Positions 6,918 through 15,500 of a stretch of DNA of 17,981 nucleotides are shown here, one piece after another. The position numbers and the translations under genes are program-made. Source of the stretch: Nostoc sp. GT001 (GTDB taxonomy: Bacteria > Cyanobacteriota > Cyanobacteriia > Cyanobacteriales > Nostocaceae); NCBI RefSeq assembly GCF_030382115.1, contig NZ_JAUDRJ010000003.1, positions 1,259,336-1,277,316 of the forward strand. The letters run 5' to 3'. Positions within the stretch are counted from its first letter, which is position 1; each line of letters starts with the position of its first letter. The notes below the pieces were generated by a model. That model had not been told where the DNA came from, searched no databases, and saw nothing but the letters and a program-made list of their open reading frames with translations.

Positions 6918-8453
6918 CTACCAAGAATGTAAAGCTCTGAGTTGAGGCGTTTTTTTCATTTGGTGTGCTTGCATTCTTACCAACACATCATCTACAATTG
7001 TCACTGCATCAGCAATATATGCTCCTTTATTCAACATGACACATTCTGCACGTTCGGCCATTGCCACATCGGTGATTTCGGCTCGTGAAGGAATACCATG
7101 TTTAACTAGATTTTCTAAAACCTGAGTCGCCCAAATTACAGGTATATGGGCTGCTTCACACAACCACAAAATTTCTTCTTGAATTTCAGCCAAACGTTGA
7201 TAGCCAATCTCAACAGCAAGATCGCCTCTAGCAATCATGATTCCAAAAGGTTGTACACCAGCTGCTTGCACAATTAACTCTGGTAGATTGCGAACGGCTT
7301 TAGGTGTTTCAATTTTAGCGATAATGGCAGGTATTTCTATATTATCGGGTAAGCGATGTCTACGACGGGCTACGCCTACGCGTAATTCTTGTTGCAAAAG
7401 CGCAATATCGCCCGCTTCTTGAACAAAGGAGTAGCCGACAATATCTGCATGATGGGCGATAAAGTTCAAATCTTGCCGATCTTGATCAGTAATTGGACTT
7501 AGACACAGTTCTGTATCTGGAAAGTTCAAACCTTTATCAGCAAGCAGCTTGTCACCTTTAGATCGGGCGTGTACAATTTGCAGCATTACACCTGTAGGCT
7601 CAATGGCACAAACACGCGCCCCAATGTGGCCATCATCAATCCAAACTGTTGCACCTACCTGTAATTGGTCTAAAACTTCTGGGATAGAACAACTTGCCTG
7701 GAAATAGTCACGGTGAATCTGAGTTGGAATTTCACGGGTTAATAGTAAATGATCTCCTCTAAATATGCGTTCCTGGTCATTGGGACTGATTACCCCTTCC
7801 GTCCGAGGTTTAGAGCCACCTAAATCCATCAAGACTTTACAAGCACGTCCTGTTTCTACCTCGGCTAGTCGGATATTCACAATCATCGCTAACCATTCAC
7901 TTGAGGAGTCATGAGCGCAGTTAATTCGCATACAGTCACATCCTCGCTGGATCAAATCCTTGACTAACTCATAGTTACTTGCAGCTTCGGTTGGTAATGT
8001 AACCATGATTCGCACTCGGCGATCGCTTGATGATATCCCAAATAAATCTTCAGTATGCTGTTGCAGCAGACGTTCACCTTCAAAGAATGCCGCCAGTGGT
8101 GGACGTTGGGTTAATGACTGATCAAAAGGCTGACAAATTGCTGCCAATGTTGCAATCACAGCATCTAAGTTAGGTAAAACTCGTGCTTCAATCCGACCCA
8201 GAGAGGATAGACCCCAAGGCATCAAAGCCGTTTGCAGAAAGCGTAAATCATGGCGACGCAAAGCTAGGTAGTAAGCTAAATTCAAACTGCTATCAATAAA
8301 AGCTGGACGTTGAATATGCGATCGCCATTTGTCAAAAATTGCCTGTCCTTCTTGATAAACGGTGGTACGAAGTTCTCGCAATGCAGTCAGCAAATTTTCA
8401 GGTCCTGATAGATCGGCTGCTAAATTTGGGGTTTGTAAGCTAGAGTTTGGCAT
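6918..8453 (-). CDS. pyk: Pyruvate kinase, atypical form lacking the C-terminal regulatory domain
   Basis: Converts PEP and ADP to pyruvate and ATP. Counting from ATG 8453 (511 residues), a helical N-terminal extension of about 145 residues precedes the barrel. Core motifs: MRINCAHD (175-182), MDLGGSKPRT (209-218), DDGHI (273-277), AKIETP with the catalytic Lys K380 and metal ligand E382, IARGDLAVEIG with D411, and WATQVLEN with T443. The usual allosteric C-terminal domain is absent. Two K+ ligands of classical enzymes appear replaced (Ser by A180, Thr by L211), and K215 stands where K+-independent kinases carry Lys instead of Glu, so the enzyme is probably K+-independent. Start: 8453 lies four bases after the ppsA stop; an in-frame ATG at 8489 would add 12 residues overlapping ppsA. 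A dispersed repeat inserts about 10 residues (RVGVARRRHRLPD region, about 358-370) that keep the frame. Confidence 0.85.
   Translation of the reverse strand: MPNSSLQTPNLAADLSGPENLLTALRELRTTVYQEGQAIFDKWRSHIQRPAFIDSSLNLAYYLALRRHDLRFLQTALMPWGLSSLGRIEARVLPNLDAVIATLAAICQPFDQSLTQRPPLAAFFEGERLLQQHTEDLFGISSSDRRVRIMVTLPTEAASNYELVKDLIQRGCDCMRINCAHDSSSEWLAMIVNIRLAEVETGRACKVLMDLGGSKPRTEGVISPNDQERIFRGDHLLLTREIPTQIHRDYFQASCSIPEVLDQLQVGATVWIDDGHIGARVCAIEPTGVMLQIVHARSKGDKLLADKGLNFPDTELCLSPITDQDRQDLNFIAHHADIVGYSFVQEAGDIALLQQELRVGVARRRHRLPDNIEIPAIIAKIETPKAVRNLPELIVQAAGVQPFGIMIARGDLAVEIGYQRLAEIQEEILWLCEAAHIPVIWATQVLENLVKHGIPSRAEITDVAMAERAECVMLNKGAYIADAVTIVDDVLVRMQAHQMKKTPQLRALHSW
7353..7381. repeat. 29-base dispersed repeat inside pyk (R3)
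   Basis: An uninterrupted copy of the 29-base family, beginning GCGATGTCTACGACGGGC. Inverted, it matches the copy in ppsA (8611-8639) at 24 of 29 positions, and it matches the two outer parts of R1. Read in the pyk frame it encodes the arginine-rich stretch GVARRRHR, which does not resemble the surrounding kinase sequence and lies in a loop between barrel elements, shortly before the catalytic AKIE motif. The reading frame is preserved across it. Confidence 0.85.
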
Positions 8454-8457
8454 ATAA

Positions 8458-10998
8458 TTATTCTCTGCTACCTTTTTCTGCTGCCGCAATTTCTAACAAC
8501 GTCTTCAGCACTGAATCAGGATTGAGGCTAATGGAATCAATACCTTGTTCTACCAAAAAACGAGCAAATTCTGGGTAGTCACTTGGTGCTTGACCGCAAA
8601 TACCAATTTTGCGTTGGCGAAGCCCGCCGGAGGCATCGCACTGTTTTACTGTAGATATTGCTTTCGCGATCATTCCTTTGACAGCATCATCGCGTTCGTC
8701 AAATAAATGCGCTACCAACTCGGAATCTCTATCAAGCCCTAATGTTAATTGCGTTAAGTCATTAGAACCAATTGAGAATCCGTCAAACACTTCACAAAAT
8801 TGCTCTGCAAGTTGCACGTTACTCGGTAACTCGCACATCACATATACTTGTAAACCGTTTTCTCCCTTCACTAAACCATGCTTCGCCATCTCTGCAAGTA
8901 CGCGCCGACCTTCAGCGGGAGTGCGACAAAATGGCACCATCAAAATCACGTTGATTAAACCCATTTCTTCGCGGACTTTTTTCATGGCGCGACATTCTAA
9001 AGCGAATCCTTCGCGGTAGCGTTCATCATAGTAACGCGATGCACCCCGCCAACCAATCATCGGATTTTCTTCGTGAGGTTCAAATTGTTTTCCACCTAAA
9101 AGATTGGCATATTCATTAGTTTTGAAATCACTCAGACGAACGATTACAGGTTTGGGATAGAATGCTGCGGCGATCGCGCCGATACCTTGGGCGAGTTTAT
9201 CAACAAAGAATTGCGCTTTATCTTCATATTGTGCGGTTAATTCAGCAATTTTGTATTTGGCTAGTTCATCTTCCAATTCATTAAAGTGAATTAATGCTAA
9301 AGGATGCACCTTAATGTGGTTAGCAATAATAAATTCCATCCGTGCCAAACCCACCCCATCATTAGGAATAGCGCTATAGCCAAATGCTTCTTCTGGGTTG
9401 CCCACATTCATCATGATTTTAGTGCGAGTGTGGGGCAATTTTTCTAATGGTATTTCTTGAACTTCGTAGGGTAACAAACCTGCGTAGACTTTTCCGGTTT
9501 CACCTTCAGCACAAGAAACTGTAATTTCTTGCCCAGTTTTAATTACCGTTGTGGCATTACCGCAACCCACAATCGCGGGGATTCCCATTTCTCTAGCAAT
9601 AATTGCCGCATGGCAAGTACGTCCGCCGGAATTGGTGACAATCGCACTGGCTTTTTTCATGATCGGTTCCCAGTCGGGATCGGTGCGATTAGTTACCAGC
9701 ACCTCACCAAGCTGAAATTGTTCCAAGTGATGCACATCGAGAATTACTCGTGCTTTGCCTTGTCCGATCATCTCTCCGACGCTGCGCCCTGTAACAAGAG
9801 GCAGAGGGGCAGCACTTCGGCTACGCTCAGTAACCGAGGGGTGGAGGGGCAGAGGGGAAAAAGCTTTTGTCTCCCCTGCTGCCACTACAAGATGATAACT
9901 ACGCAACACATTTTTAGTCTTCTGCGATTGCACAGTTTCAGGGCGTGCTTGGACAATAAATAATTCGTTGGTGATACCATCTTTCGCCCATTCGATATCC
10001 ATTGGCGTGTAAACACCACGCACTTTTGAGTAGTGTTCTTCAATTACATACGCCCATTGTGCTAGTTGGAGAATATCTTCATCATTGAGGGCAAAGGCGG
10101 TGCGATCGCTCGCTGTAACTGGAATATTTTTAGTCATTTTCGAGCCGCCCAAGTCATACACCATCTTGATTTCTTTTGTCCCCAGGCGTTTTTTTAAAAT
10201 TGGGCGGTATCCTTGTTTAAGAGTTGGTTTAAATACTAAATATTCATCAGGATTTACTGCACCCTGAACAACGTTTTCACCCAAACCGTAGGCGGCGGTA
10301 ATTAGTGCTGTATCTTTAAATCCTGTCTCGGTATCAATAGAAAACATCACACCAGACGTAGCTAAATCGGAACGCACCATTTTTTGAACACCGACAGAAA
10401 GGGCAATACTAAAGTGGTCGAAACCTTTGATTTGACGGTAGGAAATGGCGCGATCGGTAAAAATAGATGCAAAGCACTTATGGCAAGCTTCTAATACAGT
10501 TTGCAGTCCGTGGACATTTAAGTAAGTTTCTTGCTGTCCGGCAAAGCTAGCATCGGGTAAATCTTCGGCTGTAGCACTGGAACGAACTGCTACATCAGTA
10601 TCAGCACCATACTTTTGACACAGGTCTTGATATGCTTGAGCGATCGCTTGTTCTAATTCTTCAGGAAACGGAGTTTGTAGCATTAAAGACCGCGCCTGTT
10701 TACCTCGTTGCCGCAGATTATTCACATCTTCAACATCTAAGTCTGCAAAAATCTCTTTTAACTGCGGTTCTATTCCTGCTGCTTCAATAAAATAGCGATA
10801 CGCATAAGCAGTAGTAGCAAATCCCGTAGGAACTTTTACGCCTTTGGATTTAAGCTGCTGAATCATTTCTCCCAAAGAAGCATTTTTGCCTCCAACTCTA
10901 GGGATGTCTGCAATTCCTACTTTTTCCAAAGGCAACACAAGAGCTTGTGATAAAACTTGATGTTCAGTGTTTTGATTGGACAGTATTTTTAGTTCCAT
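8458..10998 (-). CDS. ppsA: Phosphoenolpyruvate synthase
   Basis: An 846-residue enzyme converting pyruvate, ATP and water to PEP, AMP and phosphate, the gluconeogenic bypass of pyruvate kinase. Order: ATP-grasp domain (about 20-360; GGKNASLGEM at 37-46, VRSSATAEDLPDASFAGQ near 138-155), phosphohistidine swivel domain (about 400-510; GGRTCHAAI with H463), and PEP-binding barrel (about 525-840; GSNDLTQ at 744-750, catalytic Cys in GICGQAPSDYPE, C801). It is longer than the roughly 800 residues usual for the family because of two in-frame repeat-derived inserts, at about 377-400 and 787-795. ATG 10998 has AAGGAAG seven bases upstream. It is the first gene of the leftward operon (ppsA-pyk-ATPase-synthetase) and is preceded by the promoter element at 11077-11110. 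Catalytic residues are intact, so the inserts are probably tolerated. Confidence 0.95.
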   Translation of the reverse strand: MELKILSNQNTEHQVLSQALVLPLEKVGIADIPRVGGKNASLGEMIQQLKSKGVKVPTGFATTAYAYRYFIEAAGIEPQLKEIFADLDVEDVNNLRQRGKQARSLMLQTPFPEELEQAIAQAYQDLCQKYGADTDVAVRSSATAEDLPDASFAGQQETYLNVHGLQTVLEACHKCFASIFTDRAISYRQIKGFDHFSIALSVGVQKMVRSDLATSGVMFSIDTETGFKDTALITAAYGLGENVVQGAVNPDEYLVFKPTLKQGYRPILKKRLGTKEIKMVYDLGGSKMTKNIPVTASDRTAFALNDEDILQLAQWAYVIEEHYSKVRGVYTPMDIEWAKDGITNELFIVQARPETVQSQKTKNVLRSYHLVVAAGETKAFSPLPLHPSVTERSRSAAPLPLVTGRSVGEMIGQGKARVILDVHHLEQFQLGEVLVTNRTDPDWEPIMKKASAIVTNSGGRTCHAAIIAREMGIPAIVGCGNATTVIKTGQEITVSCAEGETGKVYAGLLPYEVQEIPLEKLPHTRTKIMMNVGNPEEAFGYSAIPNDGVGLARMEFIIANHIKVHPLALIHFNELEDELAKYKIAELTAQYEDKAQFFVDKLAQGIGAIAAAFYPKPVIVRLSDFKTNEYANLLGGKQFEPHEENPMIGWRGASRYYDERYREGFALECRAMKKVREEMGLINVILMVPFCRTPAEGRRVLAEMAKHGLVKGENGLQVYVMCELPSNVQLAEQFCEVFDGFSIGSNDLTQLTLGLDRDSELVAHLFDERDDAVKGMIAKAISTVKQCDASGGLRQRKIGICGQAPSDYPEFARFLVEQGIDSISLNPDSVLKTLLEIAAAEKGSRE
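8611..8639. repeat. 29-base dispersed repeat inside ppsA (R4)
   Basis: This copy begins GCGTTGGCGAAGCCCGCC and ends GGAGGCATCGC. It is the inverse of the family member in pyk, with 24 of 29 positions the same. In the ppsA frame it encodes roughly DASGGLRQR, a short insert directly before the strand carrying the catalytic cysteine (GICGQAPSDYP). The frame is kept, and the downstream protein sequence resumes the normal family pattern. Confidence 0.8.
9812..9836. repeat. 24/25-base dispersed repeat inside ppsA, flanked by purine-rich repeats (R5)
   Basis: The block GCACTTCGGCTACGCTCAGT followed by AACCG matches the insert unit of R1/R2 at 22 of 25 positions. On both sides lie GAGGGGCAG-type purine-rich pieces (about 9799-9811 and 9837-9857), so a 24-base repeat sits inside a second kind of low-complexity repeat. 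In the ppsA frame the whole stretch encodes PLPLHPSVTERSRSAAPLPL, between the ATP-grasp and swivel domains. It keeps the frame and lies in what should be a linker. Confidence 0.8.
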
Positions 10999-11076
10999 AG
11001 TAAAGCTTCCTTAATATAAGTGGAGAGAGTTGCAAGGGCTGCTTTGAGTTAATGAGCATTTCATCTGACACTTATG

Positions 11077-11110
11077 TTTATAGGAAGATACTTTGAGGAA
11101 CTTGTGAGGA
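11077..11110 (-). promoter_or_regulatory. ppsA promoter with the shared 19-base direct-repeat element (copy 1)
   Basis: On the minus strand, 11110-11092 reads TCCTCACAAGTTCCTCAAA, followed after 9 bases by TATAAA (11082-11077). CCTCA recurs with an 11-base period, one helical turn, as in sites of OmpR/PhoB-type response regulators, and the two halves flank the -35 position, where no TTGACA-like box is seen. This layout suggests an activator-dependent promoter. A start near 11070 would leave a leader of about 70 bases before the ppsA ATG. The element is seen directly; the regulator is unknown. Confidence 0.6.
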
Positions 11111-11172
11111 TGTCGGATTGTGACTATCATCCAATTTTGGATTTTATGAAACAGAAGAGATAATATTGCATT

Positions 11173-11206
11173 TCCTCACAGGTTCCTCAAACTTTTTGCG
11201 TAATTT
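11173..11206 (+). promoter_or_regulatory. DUF2949/pfkA promoter with the shared 19-base direct-repeat element (copy 2)
   Basis: 11173-11191 reads TCCTCACAGGTTCCTCAAA, differing from the ppsA copy at one base, followed after 9 bases by the weaker TATA-like hexamer TAATTT (11201-11206). It faces the opposite way from the ppsA copy, so each divergent promoter has its own element in the same relative position. The two copies also form an inverted repeat with 19-base arms and a 62-base spacer. A start near 11213 would give a short leader before GTG 11250. Confidence 0.55.
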
Positions 11207-11249
11207 TATCTATGTCCTGTATGGACAAAGCTATAAGAGGGTAATTAAC

Positions 11250-11450
11250 GTGGAATCTAGAAAATACACTAAATTAATTCACTTTTTACTAGAGGAGTTG
11301 GCAATTCCTGCTGCTGCTATCAGCTTGGCTTTGCGTCATGTTGAGCAAACTCCAAGTTTGTTGCCTATAATTCTTTGGCAGTATGGACTAGTAACTGTTA
11401 CCCAGCTAAACCAAATTTTTGACTGGTTAGAAGTAGCATCCTACATTTAA
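11250..11450 (+). CDS. Small DUF2949-like cyanobacterial protein
   Basis: A 66-residue protein starting at GTG 11250, preceded by AGAGGG (11236-11241). The frame is open further upstream to a TTG at 11166, but that extension would run through the promoter element, so GTG is preferred. The sequence, [20 protein letters not shown] then [20 protein letters not shown] and FDWLE, matches the pattern I associate with DUF2949, a small all-helical family of unknown function widespread in cyanobacteria. No signal peptide, membrane segment or catalytic motif is seen. It lies 43 bases before pfkA, on the same strand and behind the same promoter, so a link to glycolysis control is possible but only by context. 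Confidence 0.7.
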   Translation: MESRKYTKLIHFLLEELAIPAAAISLALRHVEQTPSLLPIILWQYGLVTVTQLNQIFDWLEVASYI

Positions 11451-11493
11451 CCAGCAATTTACGTCGTATAAATATTTCTCATCTAATAGTTTT

Positions 11494-12577
11494 ATGAAAA
11501 ACCGCAAACGAGTTGGTATTCTTACCAGTGGTGGAGACTGTCCTGGGCTTAATGCTGTGATTCGGGCTGTTGTCAGCCACGCAACACTCACTTATGATTG
11601 GGAAGTGCTGGGAATTTCTTATGCAACGCAGGGATTGCTGGAAGGTAAAGCAACTACTCTGAAGATGCACGGTCTAGACCTGCGTGGAATTGACCCCTTG
11701 CTTTTTATGGGGGGAACTATCTTAGGAACTATTAACAAAGGAGATACACTGGCTCATGCTAGTGAGATTATTGCTTAGTTATCAGACGTTAGAGCTAGAC
11801 GCACTAATTGGCATTGGTGGTGATGGTAGCTTAAGTATTCTTCACAATCTTGCACACCAAGGAAATTGGAATTTTGTCGGTGTTCCGAAAACGATTGATA
11901 ATGATGTAGCGTTTACAGAAAGGTCTGTAGGATTTGATACTGCTGTTAATACAATTACAAATGCTCTTAACGCTCTGACTTTTACAGCAGCGAGTCATGA
12001 CCGGGTGATGATTGTGGAGGTTATGGGTAGAAAAGCAGGTCATTTAGCGTTGCAAGCAGGAATAGCAGGCGGTGCAGATGTGATTTTGATTCCAGAAATA
12101 CCTTATTCAATTGAGGGAATTTGCCAGCATCTTGCTCAACTGCGCGATCGCTCTTGGCGCAAATTTGCGATCGTCGTAGTTGCAGAAGGTATTGAAGCGG
12201 TGAAAGGCTCATCTGATCTTAACGTGCTTTGTCAGCCAACAGCTACGTGCGGAATGGGTCAATACATAGCCGACCAAATTAGCCGTTGTAGTACTCAGAA
12301 GATAGAAACGCGAGTTTCAGTTTTAGGGCATATTCAACGAGGCGGTATTCCTTCTGCCTTAGATCGTCTAGTGGCGTCAGCTTTTGGTAAAACCGCAGTG
12401 GATTTGGTCGCACAAGGCAAATATGACCAGATGGTAGCTTGGCAAAATGCCCAAGTTGTTGCTGTCCCTTTGGCAGAAGTAATGCTTCAAAGTCCTTCGC
12501 CTGTGGATGCTAACGGGTATTTAGTTCCCGTTGCTCGCTCTTTGGGCATTTATGTAGGTGATGGTTTTCAGTATTGA
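11494..12577 (+). pseudogene. pfkA: ATP-dependent 6-phosphofructokinase interrupted by a single-base frameshift
   Basis: The enzyme phosphorylates fructose 6-phosphate to the 1,6-bisphosphate. Frame one runs from ATG 11494 to TAG at 11776-11778 (94 residues, with [17 protein letters not shown] at the ATP loop). The rest continues in the +1 frame to 12577. Removing one T at 11775/11776 joins EIIA to SYQTLELDA and gives about 360 residues, the normal family length. In the joined protein, GGDGS (108-112) indicates ATP rather than pyrophosphate as donor, PKTIDND (131-137) carries the catalytic Asp, and MGRKAGH and GHIQRGG bind substrate. Nothing else is damaged, so the lesion is recent, a sequencing error, or (less likely) a programmed shift. 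An ATG at 11756 opens the second frame but would lack the ATP loop. The start has no clear Shine-Dalgarno sequence. The gene converges on the TamB-like gene, 10 bases away. Confidence 0.88.
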
Positions 12578-12587
12578 AGAGATTTCT

Positions 12588-15500
12588 TTAAAACCGCTTT
12601 TGATATTCCACTACTGCACGACTGTCATCAGTTAAGTTAGTCGAAGCACGCACACGATATTCATTGTTTATCCGGTAATTAATACCCCATTGGAAGGGAT
12701 CGTTTGTTGTCAAAATTTTAATACTGGAAACGGATATTTTGGAAGAAATGTCAACCCCAGCCTCCGCTGCTAATTCCAAAGTTGAATTGTTTCTTCCAGC
12801 TTCAGGATTCTCAGATATCACGGTAGGAAATATCCGCAGTTCACTTAAGCCAAAAGTACTCCCAATCTGGTTAAAAGCTGACTGAAAATTGTTAAACACA
12901 GCCGAACCTGCAATGTTAATCAGACCTAAAGTACTGTCTGCACGTCCTTGGGTGTCTACAAATCCGCCTCCTAAAAGAGCAACAATTTCGGTTTGACTAC
13001 GTGAGGGACTACTTGTTAATTCTAAATTTTCATTTAGTTTACTAGCTAAACCGTTGATAGTAGCTTCGACTCGAACACTCTCTAACGCTGATAAACCTGT
13101 AGAATTTACCCGGCTGAAGTCATTACTTTGAGTTACATCCAATACTTTGGCAAATAGCCGAATATCTAAGTTGGGGTCGCGGGGTTGAGAAGGACTAAAG
13201 GTTGCAGTGTGTTTATAGCCACGAGCAAGGTTAAATTGGGTAGTAAATAAATTTACCCCTCCTTTTTCTAACTGAATAGTGCCATCGGGTATCGGCTGAT
13301 TGATTAAGCCGTTAACTATGAGATTACCGCTGGCGCGAAAGTTGAGAATAGGGTCACGGGTAATTTGGACGTTTTTACCTAGTTCCAAATCTAAATTATT
13401 AAATCTGGCGTTAGTATTCCCTGTCCCATTTCCAATTTCAGATTTGCTCTGCTTATTGTCTTTTATGGGTGATACGCCAATACTACCATTTTCAGATGTC
13501 GTGGCGTCGGTAGATTCTGCCAGCAATACTTTACCATCAAATAAATTTACTTTACCGCCAATTATGGGATTAAGGGCAGAACCAGTAATCTGCAAATTGC
13601 CACTAGCACCTCCCTGATAAAGTCCCTTGAGATTCAACGCCAGCTGATCGAGATTAACAGTCAGGGGATTTTTGATAGTTACGTTCTCATTGTTGAAGAT
13701 GGGAATTTCTCCAGCAGCTTCGACCTTTCCACGGCTAAATCTACCTTGAAGATTTTCTACTAAGATGCTGTCAAAATTAAATAGCACTCTACCTGTGACG
13801 CGTCTCAATTTACCTGGCAAAGCCTGGGCTGAAAAAGTCGCATTATTGACAGTAGCAATTCCATTTACTTCGGGTTTTTGCAGTGTTCCCCGCACCTTGA
13901 GGTCTACTTCTCCTTCACCTCTCTCAAATACCACTTGATTAGTCAATGCGTTTAAAAGCCCTAATCCCTCGTTTTCCAACTTCATATCCAAACTGATTTG
14001 CTCGCTGTCTGGTGCGACGGAAGCAAAAGGTAATTTATAAGGGATGCTGCCAGTAATATCAACAGGTTTTGGCCCAGCAACTGCTACAGTACTACCAAAG
14101 TTTAAACGTCCATCAGCATAGCTGAAACTTGCTGTTGCTGACTCTATTTTGCTCTGATTTAGTACTCCTTCTGTAATTTGCAATTCCCCTCTAGCTTGGG
14201 GATTAGCAATGCTGCCCGCTAAAGCTGCTGTACCGTTAAGATTACCTGTGATTCCAACTGGTAGCTTGACAACATTATTCAATAGTTGTACTGGAAAATT
14301 ATTCACCCGCAGCTGACCAGATTGTTCATCACCACCAACGTTACCTGTAAACGCAATCAGTCTGTTTTGAGACTGGATTCGTAATGGTCGCAAACTCAAA
14401 ACACCATTTTCAAAGTTACCTTCGGCAATAACTTGATCGGCAGTATAAAAACGATTTCGTTCTTCCTTTTTACCCCAGGCAAAGTCTTGTCCATTCAAAT
14501 TAAAATCCACTGATAATCCATTGGGTGTAGCTGTATTTACAGCCACTTCTCCATTGAAAGTCCCCTTTAAGTCTGCCAAATCTGGTATGGGAGTGGAATT
14601 AAGTCGCTGTTCTTCCTGTTCTGCCACCAAAGCTTCAATTTCAGAAAACCGTTGGATCTGGGTTAATAAGGGTTCATCTGGCGTTCCTTGGGGATTGGTA
14701 GTCAGATCCGCTGCTGTACCGTAAATTTCTGGCGAACCACCTGGCAAATTTTGTAAATCAAATACCCGTGCTACAACCAGAACATCTTGGATCTCACCCT
14801 GCTTGACGTTCAGTTTGCCTTGTAATTGAGGCCCTTTAGGGCTTTGAGCCACAGTACCGACAAGGGCGTAGCTACTTTTTCCTTTGACAAATTCGCTACT
14901 AGTGAGTGTGGCTTTACCGTCACCGTAGCGGAATTGAGCAGCTATTCGATCGCCTTTAACCCGGCCAATTTGGGGATTTGCGATCGCTAAATTTCCCGTT
15001 GTTGCCAATGTCTGCTGATTAAACAGCAAATCCCCAGTTAACAACCCAGCTATCTTACCAGCACCCAGGCGAGTAATGGGTGGTGGAGTCAAATTCAATA
15101 TTTGTAAGGGGAAATTGGCAACTTTCAGCGCCCAATCATTTCCTTGAACATTACCTGTGGCTGATGCTTGCTGCCATTTTACTAAGAAGGATTTCGGGCG
15201 ATTATTAGCATCTAAATTGAAGTTCAAGCGATCGCTATTACCCGCCAAGTTCAAACTCAAACCGCGCCCCTGTTCTGAATCAATGTTTCCAGTTAACAAG
15301 GGTTCAAAAGCAATATCTTGAACAACCAAATCTCGTAAGTTGATTTGCCCTACTACATTTGGCAAGGGCAGTTTACCAGTGACTTGACCATTAAAATCTA
15401 CACTTCCCGCCACAGCAACTTGATTGGGAAGATTAATCGGTAACTGTTTTAAGTTGTAATTCTGCGCCTGGACGTTGAGATTTAGGGCAGTAATTTCCGG

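Noticed and set aside
9529..9963. 144-codon frame antisense to ppsA
   Set aside because: It is opposite a strongly conserved enzyme gene, has no ribosome-binding site and resembles no protein family.
11773..11778. Programmed +1 frameshift in pfkA
   Set aside because: GCU is a poor slip codon, no strong internal Shine-Dalgarno sequence precedes it, and no such control is known to me for this gene; kept only as an alternative.
11756..12577. Independent gene starting at ATG 11756
   Set aside because: The first residues read as shifted phosphofructokinase sequence, and the product would lack the N-terminal ATP loop; a broken pfkA explains both frames.
12578..12587. Bidirectional terminator between pfkA and the TamB-like gene
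   Set aside because: The gap is 10 bases and no hairpin with a T-run is visible there.
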